Shown: in pieces, positions 50,288-57,872 of the stretch
How positions within the stretch are numbered: position 1 is the first letter of the stretch
Layout: every line of letters starts with the position of its first letter
Assembly (NCBI GenBank): GCA_904395335.1
Contig: CAJFNR010000004.1
Span: forward strand, 62,001-126,000
DNA length: 64,000 nucleotides
Direction of reading: 5' to 3'
From: Candidatus Avimonas narfae
Lineage (GTDB): Bacteria > Bacillota > Clostridia > Oscillospirales > Acutalibacteraceae
The notes under the pieces: generated by a model
The model's input: only the letters and a program-made list of their open reading frames with translations
Told to the model about the DNA's origin: nothing
The model's database searches: none
Made by a program: the position numbers and the translations under genes

Positions 50288-51527
50288 CCCGCGCCGGAAG
50301 CTAAAGCCCGGCGACAAGGATTACGAAAAACTGAAACGCTCTATTGAGGAGTTTGGGTTTGTAGAGCCGGTGGTCTGGAATCAGGCCACCGGCCATGTTG
50401 TAGGCGGACACCAGCGGCTGCAAGTGCTGCTGGATATGGGCGAAACCGAGGTTGACTGCGTGGTGGTGGACTTAGACCCCCAGCGGGAGAAAGCCCTCAA
50501 CCTTGCCCTCAACCGGATACAGGGTGATTGGGACGAGGAAAAGCTGGCGGCGCTGATCGGTGATCTGGACGCTTCCGGCTTCGACGTGTCGTATACCGGT
50601 TTTGACGCTGGGGAAATCGACGCGCTCATGAACCGGTTTTATTCCGCCGAGGCGGTGGAGGACGGCTTTGACGAAACAAAGGCTGCGTCGGAGATCCAAG
50701 CGGCGGGTGGTGCTGTCACCCGGCCCGGCGACCTGTGGCAGCTCGGCAGCCACCGGCTTCTGTGCGGCGATCCGGCCTCAGGTGAGGATATGGCCCGCCT
50801 TATGGGGAGCGAGCGGGCGGCCTGCGCGGTTACGTCCCCGCCTGCCATTTCCCGCTCGGAGTATACCAAGCAGGGCTTGGAACCGTGGCTTGCCCGTATG
50901 AGCCAAACAGTGGAGCTTCTCTGCCGGAATGCGGAGATTGTCTGCTGGAATACAGAGGATCTGTTTGCTACCGGCTCCCAGTATATAGAACCCACCGGCC
51001 TTTACAGTATGCGGCTTTTTGCCGACTGGAATTACCGGCCCTTGTGGATTCGCGTCTGGAAGAAACAAGGGGCGCAGGCTCGCGCCGGTTCCACCCATCT
51101 CACCAGCCTAAAGCCCCAGCGGCAGTTTGAGTATCTGGCGGCCTTTGCCGGAGAGCAGGCCGAGGAGTACAATCTGCCGGAATATGCGTGGGTGTCCGCC
51201 TTTGCGGCCCACAATTATCATTTTGTCAAGCGCCTTACCAAAGAGGAGCGCCGCAAGTGGGGCTACGCTGCCGTGTGGGAGATTGGCTCCGAAAAAGAGA
51301 ACACCCCGCCGGTGCCGGTGGAACTGCCCTGGCGGTGTATGAAAATGCACAGCGACCCCGGCGGCCTGATCCTCGACCCCTTCTGCGGGGGCGGCTCCGC
51401 TTTGATTGCCGCCGAGCAAAGCGGGCGGCGCTGCTTCGCCATGGAGAGCGACCCTCTCGCCTGCGATCTGGCCGTTTTGCGCTGGGAACAGTTTACCGGC
51501 AAGAAGGCCCAGCGGATGGAAAAATAA
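50238..51527 (+). CDS. ParB-DNA methyltransferase fusion
   Basis: 429 residues. N-terminal ParB domain (NPRRKLKPGDKDYEKLKRSI, GHVVGGHQRLQ, LNLALNRIQGDWDE), C-terminal amino-methyltransferase with motif IV before motif I (beta order): TSPPA (200-203) and LDPFCGGGSALIAAEQSG (~380). The catalytic tetrapeptide is SPPA where D/S-PP-Y/F/W is expected, so base stacking may be impaired. AAGGAG precedes ATG 50238. It may protect phage DNA or act with the Mom-like proteins. Confidence 0.9.
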   Translation: MEIRKVEAARLNPAAYNPRRKLKPGDKDYEKLKRSIEEFGFVEPVVWNQATGHVVGGHQRLQVLLDMGETEVDCVVVDLDPQREKALNLALNRIQGDWDEEKLAALIGDLDASGFDVSYTGFDAGEIDALMNRFYSAEAVEDGFDETKAASEIQAAGGAVTRPGDLWQLGSHRLLCGDPASGEDMARLMGSERAACAVTSPPAISRSEYTKQGLEPWLARMSQTVELLCRNAEIVCWNTEDLFATGSQYIEPTGLYSMRLFADWNYRPLWIRVWKKQGAQARAGSTHLTSLKPQRQFEYLAAFAGEQAEEYNLPEYAWVSAFAAHNYHFVKRLTKEERRKWGYAAVWEIGSEKENTPPVPVELPWRCMKMHSDPGGLILDPFCGGGSALIAAEQSGRRCFAMESDPLACDLAVLRWEQFTGKKAQRMEK

Positions 51528-51552
51528 AGATTCAGAATTTTTGCTTTCCTCC

Positions 51553-51581
51553 TTGTATTTTGCGGTGTTTCAGGGTAATCT
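51553..51581 (+). promoter_or_regulatory. Element-type promoter, copy 6
   Basis: TTGTAT-N17-TAATCT followed by GTGTCACATCAAA. The best match to a housekeeping promoter among the eight. Confidence 0.78.
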
Positions 51582-51612
51582 GTGTCACATCAAAAATTAA
51601 GGAGGCTTGAAT

Positions 51613-51864
51613 ATGGCGCAGAACATAATTGATGAGAATTTTGGGCAGGAGGTTGAGCCGGGCTTTTGCGCTTCCATCAAGAACATCACACAGAATAGCT
51701 TTGTGGTGGAGGAAATAAATGGCTCCGTGTGGTATGGGCCGATGGAAGATCGGTTGTTGTTTTATGACGAAGCAGAAGCAGAAGCCGTGCTGGAACTCCT
51801 CAATGATGTTTACGCGGATTGTTTCAGCCTGATAGTGGAAGGAAAAACAATCGAAAACGCCTGA
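51613..51864 (+). CDS. Small acidic accessory protein
   Basis: 83 residues, not recognised. Acidic, with SVWYGPMEDRLLFYDEAEAE in the middle. AAGGAGG lies before ATG 51613; a TTG two codons earlier is also in frame. Monocistronic between its own element-type promoter and a terminator. Confidence 0.72.
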   Translation: MAQNIIDENFGQEVEPGFCASIKNITQNSFVVEEINGSVWYGPMEDRLLFYDEAEAEAVLELLNDVYADCFSLIVEGKTIENA

Positions 51865-51879
51865 ATTTTCGGGCTTTAT
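51858..51879 (+). terminator. Short terminator
   Basis: GCCTGA/TCGGGC hairpin then TTTATT, overlapping the end of the acidic protein gene. It resembles the terminator at 53538-53566. Confidence 0.6.
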
Positions 51880-51893
51880 TCGGTTGTGAAGCC

Positions 51894-51922
51894 TTGTATT
51901 TTGCGGTGTTCCAGGGTAATCT
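51894..51922 (+). promoter_or_regulatory. Element-type promoter, copy 7
   Basis: TTGTAT-N17-TAATCT followed by GTGTCACACAAAA; the spacer differs from copy 6 by a single base. Confidence 0.78.
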
Positions 51923-51955
51923 GTGTCACACAAAAATACAAGGAGGTTTGACACT

Positions 51956-52138
51956 ATGGCAAAGAAAATCTTTGAAACGGTTCTGAAATGGAACGGCGGC
52001 GGAGCGTTTTGGGCAAAGGTCGAGGTTGGCGCGGACGGCTGGGGTCGGGTATATGATGCCTCTGACGGTCTGTACTGCGGGTCGCTCAATCCCCTGCGTA
52101 CCCGGCAGCTTATGCGGGAGGCGGCCTATGAAGAATAA
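51956..52138 (+). CDS. Small accessory protein, 60 residues
   Basis: A short, beta-rich protein (FETVLKWNGGGAFWAKVEVG, then DGWGRVYDASDGLYCGSLN). Not recognised. AAGGAGG precedes ATG 51956. It overlaps the next gene by 11 bases and starts an operon of six small genes. Confidence 0.72.
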   Translation: MAKKIFETVLKWNGGGAFWAKVEVGADGWGRVYDASDGLYCGSLNPLRTRQLMREAAYEE

Positions 52139-52538
52139 TGAGGATTCGCGGGCTATCCTGTACAGCCTTCGCAAGGTACGCCGGATGACACGCAAGCTGC
52201 TGCGCGTGCCGGTTGACTGCCTGCGGGTAGACGGCGACGATATTGCCGACGCGGAATATGTGACCGAAGGACTTGGAATCGTCCTGCGCCGGGTATGCGG
52301 ACGGCCGGACGTATCTATGCCGCCTTTCGAGGCAGGCGCTGCCCATGCGGTACAATTTCGCTGGTTTATCCAAAAGGCAGCCCGGCAGGCCGGTGCGATC
52401 CGGCGGGACATCTTTTTCGGACAGGTATCCAAGGCCCGGCTTGCTGAGGAGGCATGGGCGGGCCTCGATAGTGCGGAAGCCTTTCTCCATTCTTTCCTGT
52501 CCGAGACTGTTCACCGGGAAAGGAGGCGGCTCAGATGA
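52128..52538 (+). CDS. Accessory protein of unknown function, 136 residues
   Basis: A soluble, mainly helical and basic protein (YSLRKVRRMTRKLLRVPVD at the start, HRERRRLR at the end). No family recognised. GGGAGG precedes ATG 52128. It overlaps both neighbours (11 and 4 bases), so expression is coupled. Confidence 0.72.
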   Translation: MKNNEDSRAILYSLRKVRRMTRKLLRVPVDCLRVDGDDIADAEYVTEGLGIVLRRVCGRPDVSMPPFEAGAAHAVQFRWFIQKAARQAGAIRRDIFFGQVSKARLAEEAWAGLDSAEAFLHSFLSETVHRERRRLR

Positions 52539-52774
52539 CGTTTCCGAGAAAAGAAATCGTGGAGGCTATCCGCGCCCAGTATCCCAAAGGGACGCGGGTG
52601 GCGCTGGTATCCATGGACGACCCCTACAGCAAACTCAAACCCGGCGACCGGGGAACGGTGGAATACGTGGACGATACAGCCACGGTTCATGTGCGCTGGG
52701 ATTGCGGCTCCGGCCTCGGCGTGGTCTATGGCGCGGATCATATCCGCATTTTGGAAGGCGGTGATTTTGAATGA
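52535..52774 (+). CDS. DUF4314 protein
   Basis: 79 residues. GTRVALVSMDDPYSKLKPGD and RGTVEYVDDTATVHVRWD followed by GSGLGVVYGADH match DUF4314, a small beta-barrel family frequent in clostridial integrative elements and phages; function unknown. GGAGGCGG precedes the ATG; ATGA overlaps on both sides. Confidence 0.85.
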   Translation: MTFPRKEIVEAIRAQYPKGTRVALVSMDDPYSKLKPGDRGTVEYVDDTATVHVRWDCGSGLGVVYGADHIRILEGGDFE

Positions 52775-53133
52775 GCGGAATTTTCCACGAGGGACGCTGG
52801 TATGAAAGCACCGACATGGTATGCCGCCGGTGCGGAGGCCCCGTCTACGCCTCCGACATTCCGGAATACAGTTATCAATGCTTTCATTGTGACGAAGATT
52901 TCTATTCCTTTGAGGTGGAGGAGCAGGACGCGCTTTACTTGCCGCCGGTCATGGTGGCCCGCCCGGTGCATGGGATCACAATCAATAGTGAGTTGGAATA
53001 TCTGTTGGACGAATGCGGCGAGCCCCGCATATTCCAGAACCAACCGGAGGCGGAAGCATTCCTGCTGAAACATGGCTTTAACGGCGAGGATTTGGAACAG
53101 GTCTATTTCGAGGAGGTGTCGGGAGATGAATAA
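52771..53133 (+). CDS. Zinc-ribbon accessory protein
   Basis: 120 residues with an N-terminal Cys4 zinc ribbon (CRRCGGPV...YQCFHCDEDF) and an acidic C-terminus. Unknown function. Start overlaps the DUF4314 gene by ATGA and its own end overlaps the next gene by 8 bases. Like its neighbours it is probably part of the phage lysogeny or host-takeover repertoire. Confidence 0.75.
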   Translation: MSGIFHEGRWYESTDMVCRRCGGPVYASDIPEYSYQCFHCDEDFYSFEVEEQDALYLPPVMVARPVHGITINSELEYLLDECGEPRIFQNQPEAEAFLLKHGFNGEDLEQVYFEEVSGDE

Positions 53134-53527
53134 TAAAGGCTGTGCCTTTGAAATGAAGGGCGGCGGGACTTCCCGCTATTTCGCCAGCCCGGCGGTGAAA
53201 GGGTTTGCGGATTTCGTCCGTTTCCTTTATGAGAATCGGGGCAGCGCGGATAAAGCGCCGCGCCCGCTCCCGCAGCGGATACCGCAGGTCGTGGAGCTGA
53301 CCGAGGCTGAGTGGGACGATATAGCGGACAGCAACGACAGCGGGTATTCCTGCATTCTTATCATAGATATTCGGGAAAATCAGGTGTGGATCAGCGAGGA
53401 TATTGGGGACGGTATGGCGATCTATTTCTTTCCATTCACGGCGGTGATGGAGGTAGTGATCTCCGGCGGTACGGACGTATGGGAACGGCTCCTGAAAGAG
53501 TACCCGTCAGCCAAAATGGGCGGCTGA
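53126..53527 (+). CDS. Accessory protein of unknown function, 133 residues
   Basis: Soluble and mixed alpha/beta (SCILIIDIRENQVWISEDIG in the middle). No family recognised. The ATG at 53126 follows GGGAG. It ends the six-gene operon begun at 51956 and is followed by a terminator. Confidence 0.72.
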   Translation: MNNKGCAFEMKGGGTSRYFASPAVKGFADFVRFLYENRGSADKAPRPLPQRIPQVVELTEAEWDDIADSNDSGYSCILIIDIRENQVWISEDIGDGMAIYFFPFTAVMEVVISGGTDVWERLLKEYPSAKMGG

Positions 53528-53537
53528 TTTTCCAGAG

Positions 53538-53566
53538 AAAAAAGCCTGAATTATCGGGCTTTTTTC
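53538..53566 (+). terminator. Terminator of the small-gene operon
   Basis: AGCCTGA-ATTA-TCGGGCT followed by six T. Confidence 0.85.
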
Positions 53567-53577
53567 GTCGTGAAGCC

Positions 53578-53606
53578 TTGTCTTTTGAGGTGTTACAGAG
53601 TAAGCT
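53578..53606 (+). promoter_or_regulatory. Element-type promoter, copy 8
   Basis: TTGTCT-N17-TAAGCT followed by CCACTCACATCAAA, 30 bases before the next start. Confidence 0.74.
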
Positions 53607-53635
53607 CCACTCACATCAAAAAAGGAGGTTTCACT

Positions 53636-53947
53636 ATGAACCAAGCAACCAAGACAAAGCAGGCGGCCTTTGAGGAACTTATGCGGGAAAACGGCTTCCA
53701 GTACCTCGGAGCGACTACCTACGACGGGAACTTTATGTATGAGCGCACATGGCGGCATACGTCCGACGTGGCCTTTTACGGCCCCATGGAAAGCACCTAC
53801 AAGGTGGTGGCATATATCGCCTACGGCACCCCGGTCATCCAGCTTTTCCAGAATGGCCGGGCGCTGGGCACCCGCGACTATTCCAGCCCGAGGCGGGCGC
53901 TGAATGCCATCCGCGAAATCCTCCGGTGCGCCGGACATGAACTGTAA
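53636..53947 (+). CDS. Accessory protein of unknown function, 103 residues
   Basis: Not recognised. YKVVAYIAYGTPVIQLFQNG forms beta strands and a helical C-terminus follows (SPRRALNAIREILRCAG). AAAGGAGG precedes ATG 53636. It opens a three-gene unit that ends at the terminator 55404. Confidence 0.72.
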   Translation: MNQATKTKQAAFEELMRENGFQYLGATTYDGNFMYERTWRHTSDVAFYGPMESTYKVVAYIAYGTPVIQLFQNGRALGTRDYSSPRRALNAIREILRCAGHEL

Positions 53948-53959
53948 GGGGGTGCTGTT

Positions 53960-54439
53960 GTGGGTGATTTTCGAGAAGCATACGCAGAAAAATACGGCCC
54001 CATGTTGGCGGCCCGCAGGCCGGTATCACCGGATCGGCATGAAACGCTGGTTCAGCTATGCCAGCGCAACTGCTGGCTGAAAAGGAATGGCCTTGCTTTT
54101 ATGGACGATCCCTGCCTGGAATCGGACAGCTCCTATACATTCTGCGAGTATGACGATATAGCCATGTTGCGGCTGTTTTTTGAACATGGAAATTGGAGCA
54201 TACGGCAGGGCGTGATATATCGGGATTTGTTCTTCTGCAATCAGGTCAACGGCGGGGACGAATGGTGGACGTGCCGGTACGACCATGAGGCCGGTGAATA
54301 TTTCCCCTTTGAGAGCATTACCATGAAAGCGATCATCAACAAGGGTGAATTTGAAGCCCTGCTTGCCGATATGCAGGCGGCCACCGTGGAACAATGCAAA
54401 CGGCTGGACTACGCGGGAAGGAGCGAGGGGCATGAATAG
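53960..54439 (+). CDS. Accessory protein of unknown function, 159 residues
   Basis: A soluble protein with several aromatic residues (GNWSIRQGVIYRDLFFCNQV, EWWTCRYDHEAGEYFPF). No family recognised. The GTG start follows AAGGGGGTG and it overlaps the next gene by 8 bases. Confidence 0.7.
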   Translation: MGDFREAYAEKYGPMLAARRPVSPDRHETLVQLCQRNCWLKRNGLAFMDDPCLESDSSYTFCEYDDIAMLRLFFEHGNWSIRQGVIYRDLFFCNQVNGGDEWWTCRYDHEAGEYFPFESITMKAIINKGEFEALLADMQAATVEQCKRLDYAGRSEGHE

Positions 54440-55373
54440 GGATTTTTTAAGCTGGCTCGGTCATGCCGATAGCAACACTTGCACGATTGAAGAAGCAGGC
54501 ATGACCTATCATTTTATCCGGGTGCAAAAAAGCGAGTTTTTCGACTACCTCTACTGCCAGCGGCAATACTCTGAAAAAGAGTTGACTCGCGGCAGCGCAT
54601 TTAAGTATGTCGGTATTTTCTGCCGGAAAGATGGCGAGCTGTACGACGCGCAGTACGATCTCAAATCGCTGGATCACGAGCTTGGGACTATGGCAGATAA
54701 GAGCGCCGGGGTTCTTTCCGAACAACTACAGGCGGCTGTTCGTCAGCGCGTGGAGGCGGCTATCGGCAATGACCGGCGCAACCTGAAAATTTCTGAACTT
54801 ACCGACAGCGCGCTTCTAAAGCGTCTGGATTATGCCCGGCAGTATGGGGCAAAGGAGAATGCCCGCAAGCGCTACATGGATATGGAGGAGTTTCAACCGC
54901 CGGTATATCGCTGCGTCTACGATCCAGATCATTGGACGGAGGATTCCCTGCTGGACTATATTTTAGACTCACAGGGCTATGCCTCTAAAGAGGCCGCAGC
55001 CTACATAGAAAACAATCAGGAAGAAATGCTCTTTGATTTCCTTTGCAGTGACATGGAGCTGGCGGAATACCAGGCGCTGGTGGCCGATACGAACAACCCG
55101 GTGCATATCGTCAAGAAGATTATGGCCGCCATGAATACCACCCCTGCTAAGACGGTGAATGTCACTATTTTAAAGAATGGCGAGGAATTTACTTTCAAAA
55201 CGGAGGCGCAAGAACTGCGCCGGGACTGTAAGAACTATTACAGCAGTTGGAACATGGTGGCGGCGGATCGCCGGAAATTTGAAGAACTGTTCGGACGAAG
55301 CGCCGACTATACCCCGCAGGAAATCCTCCGCATTACCTATGCCAGAGCGGTACTGTATGAAGCAGGGCAATAG
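54432..55373 (+). CDS. DUF-type phage/ICE protein, 313 residues
   Basis: The protein has two parts: a ~100-residue N-domain (TYHFIRVQKSEFFDYLYCQR) and a helical region ending with GRSADYTPQEILRITYARA. I remember similar proteins only as hypothetical in clostridial mobile DNA. AGGAGCGAGGGG precedes ATG 54432. It ends the block of accessory genes before the packaging operon. Confidence 0.72.
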   Translation: MNRDFLSWLGHADSNTCTIEEAGMTYHFIRVQKSEFFDYLYCQRQYSEKELTRGSAFKYVGIFCRKDGELYDAQYDLKSLDHELGTMADKSAGVLSEQLQAAVRQRVEAAIGNDRRNLKISELTDSALLKRLDYARQYGAKENARKRYMDMEEFQPPVYRCVYDPDHWTEDSLLDYILDSQGYASKEAAAYIENNQEEMLFDFLCSDMELAEYQALVADTNNPVHIVKKIMAAMNTTPAKTVNVTILKNGEEFTFKTEAQELRRDCKNYYSSWNMVAADRRKFEELFGRSADYTPQEILRITYARAVLYEAGQ

Positions 55374-55403
55374 CCCGAATCCTTAAAGCTTAAAAATTAT
55401 CTT

Positions 55404-55441
55404 CAAGGGACTTTCCCCACGCGGGGGAGGTTCCTTTTTTG
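55404..55441 (+). terminator. Terminator before the packaging operon
   Basis: AAGGGACTTTCCCC-ACGC-GGGGGAGGTTCCTT with imperfect centre, followed by T run. Confidence 0.78.
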
Positions 55442-55475
55442 CTGCCATTTTTGAAGAAAGGAGGCGCGGTTCGCC

Positions 55476-57077
55476 TTGCGAAAGCTGAAAACCTACAAAC
55501 CCACTATTTTCAAGGCGGACGGCTCCACCTACGACCGGAACCGGGCCGATCTGGCGGTGAACTTTATCGGCTGCCTCAAGCACACCAAGGGCGAGTGGTA
55601 CGGCCAGAACTTTGCACTCATTGACTGGCAGGAACAGATTGTGCGGGATTTGTTCGGCATTGTGAAACCCAACGGATACCGCCAGTTTAACACCGCCTAT
55701 GTAGAAATCCCGAAGAAGCAGGGAAAATCCGAGCTGGCGGCGGCTATTGCGTTGCTGCTCACCTGCGGGGACATGGAATATGGCGGCGAGGTGTACGGCT
55801 GCGCCTCCGACCGGCAGCAGGCTTCGATTGTATTTGACGTGGCCTGCGGCATGGTGGAGCAATGCCCGGCGCTGAAAGCCCGCATTAAACCAGTGCTCTC
55901 TCAAAAGCGGCTGATCTACAAACCGCTGGGGAGCTTCTATCAGGTGCTTTCCGCCGAGGCCTACACCAAGCACGGCCTGAATGTTCACGCGGTGGTCTTC
56001 GACGAGCTCCACGCCCAGCCCAACCGTCAGCTCTATGACGTGATGACCCACGGCTCCGGCGACGCGAGGCGGCAGCCCCTGTATTTCCTGATTACCACGG
56101 CTGGCAATGACGTGAACAGTATTTGCTATGAGGTACATCAAAAGGCGCGGGATATTCTGGACAGGCGAAAAAGCGACCCCACCTTCTATCCGGTGATCTA
56201 CGGCGCGGAGGAGGGCGACGATTGGACGGCTCCGGCCACATGGAGAAAGGCTAACCCCTCGCTGGGTGTGACGGTGGATATAGAGAAGCTGGAAGCGGCC
56301 TGCCAGAGCGCCAAGCAAAACCCGGCGGAAGAAAACCTGTTCCGGCAGCTCCGCCTTTGCCAGTGGGTAAAGCAGGCGGTGCGGTGGATGCCCATGGAAG
56401 CATGGGACAAATGCACCTTTGCGGTAGACCCGGAGGCCCTTCGGGGCCGGGTGTGCTACGGCGGTCTTGACCTATCCTCCACCACCGATATTACGGCCTT
56501 TGTGCTGGTCTTTCCCCCGGAGGACGCGGACGATAAATACATCATCCTGCCCTTTTTCTGGATACCGGAGGACAATCTGGATCTGCGGGTACGGCGGGAT
56601 CACGTCCCCTATGACGTGTGGGAAAAGCAGGGCTACTTAAAAACCACCGAGGGCAACGTCGTCCACTATGGATATATTGAGTCCTTTATCGAGGAACTCG
56701 GCACGAAGTACAACATCCGGGAAATCGCCTTTGACCGCTGGGGTGCGGCGCAGATGGTGCAGAACTTGGAGGGGCTGGGGTTTACGGTGGTTCCCTTCGG
56801 ACAGGGCTTTAAGGATATGAGCCCACCTTCCAAGGAACTCATGCGGCTGACGCTGGACGAGAAAATCGCCCACGGCGGCCACCCGGTGCTGCGCTGGATG
56901 ATGGATAACATACACGTCCGAACCGATCCGGCGGGCAATATCAAGCCGGACAAGGAGAAATCCACCGAGAAGATAGACGGCGCGGTGGCGACCGTTATGG
57001 CGCTGGATCGGGCCGTGCGAGGCGGCGGGAGTACCGGCGTTTCTATCTACGACGAAAGGGGCCTTTTGTTGATTTGA
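55476..57077 (+). CDS. Phage terminase large subunit
   Basis: 533 residues. ATPase: Walker A-type PKKQGKSELAAAI (~78), Walker B VVFDELHAQ (~173), coupling TTAGND. C-terminal RNase H-like nuclease: GGLDLSSTTD and AFDRWGAAQM supply the acidic residues. It pumps DNA into the prohead and cuts it. The TTG start has AAGGAGG 11 bases upstream; no nearer ATG fits. It overlaps the next gene (TGATG). Confidence 0.95.
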   Translation: MRKLKTYKPTIFKADGSTYDRNRADLAVNFIGCLKHTKGEWYGQNFALIDWQEQIVRDLFGIVKPNGYRQFNTAYVEIPKKQGKSELAAAIALLLTCGDMEYGGEVYGCASDRQQASIVFDVACGMVEQCPALKARIKPVLSQKRLIYKPLGSFYQVLSAEAYTKHGLNVHAVVFDELHAQPNRQLYDVMTHGSGDARRQPLYFLITTAGNDVNSICYEVHQKARDILDRRKSDPTFYPVIYGAEEGDDWTAPATWRKANPSLGVTVDIEKLEAACQSAKQNPAEENLFRQLRLCQWVKQAVRWMPMEAWDKCTFAVDPEALRGRVCYGGLDLSSTTDITAFVLVFPPEDADDKYIILPFFWIPEDNLDLRVRRDHVPYDVWEKQGYLKTTEGNVVHYGYIESFIEELGTKYNIREIAFDRWGAAQMVQNLEGLGFTVVPFGQGFKDMSPPSKELMRLTLDEKIAHGGHPVLRWMMDNIHVRTDPAGNIKPDKEKSTEKIDGAVATVMALDRAVRGGGSTGVSIYDERGLLLI

Positions 57078-57871
57078 TGAACAATACCCAACCGCAGCTT
57101 CCCAAGCGGCACGTTGTTAATTTATCTGGCGGCAAGGATTCCACCGCCATGCTGCTGCGGATGATCGAGGAAAACTATCCCATTGACGAAATCCTGTTTT
57201 GCGATACCGGGATGGAATTTCCGGAGCTGTACGCCCATCTGGAACGGATCGAAAAAGAAACCGGGCGTACCATTACCCGGCTGAAAGCACCGCAGAGCTT
57301 TGAATTCTATTTTTCGGAATATACCCCAAAGCGAAAGAATCCTCGTCTTGCCGCCTATCATGGATTTAGCTGGCCCGGCCCCCGCGCCCGTTGGTGTACA
57401 GGGCAATTAAAAACCCGGATTATTGATAAATACTTGAAACAGTATGACGGAAAATATGATGTCGTGCAATATATCGGAATCGCGGCGGATGAACCCACGC
57501 GGGCGAAGGAGCACCACTATCCTCTGATGGATTGGGGCATGACCGAGGCGGATTGCCTGCGGTACTGCTATGACCGGGGCTACGATTGGGGCGGGTTGTA
57601 TGAAATCTTTGACCGGGTTTCCTGCTGGTGCTGCCCGCTGCAATCCCTCCCGGAGCTGCGGAAGCTCCGGGAGTATTTTCCCGCGCTATGGAAAAAGCTG
57701 CGGGAAATGGATGACAGTACATGGCGCACCTTCAAGGAGGGCTATTCCGTCCGTCGTTTGGAGGTGCGTTTTGATTTGGAAAATATCTTTTTGTCGCAGG
57801 GCAAAAGTATCCGGTGCCGGGAATTTTACCGCACCCTGCATTTTTTGACCGATACAAAGGAGGCGAGCTGA
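57077..57871 (+). CDS. PP-loop ATP pyrophosphatase, PAPS-reductase family
   Basis: 264 residues. SGGKDSTAML (~17) is the PP-loop; CDTGMEFPE, RWCTGQLKTRI, IGIAADEPTRA and CWCCPLQSLPEL follow the PAPS-reductase/DndC-like pattern with a cysteine cluster. Phage members are widespread but have no proven role; they might supply sulphur for DNA or RNA modification. It is inserted between terminase and portal, an unusual place for a metabolic enzyme, and starts at the terminase stop without its own ribosome site. Confidence 0.9.
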   Translation: MNNTQPQLPKRHVVNLSGGKDSTAMLLRMIEENYPIDEILFCDTGMEFPELYAHLERIEKETGRTITRLKAPQSFEFYFSEYTPKRKNPRLAAYHGFSWPGPRARWCTGQLKTRIIDKYLKQYDGKYDVVQYIGIAADEPTRAKEHHYPLMDWGMTEADCLRYCYDRGYDWGGLYEIFDRVSCWCCPLQSLPELRKLREYFPALWKKLREMDDSTWRTFKEGYSVRRLEVRFDLENIFLSQGKSIRCREFYRTLHFLTDTKEAS

Positions 57872-57872
57872 C

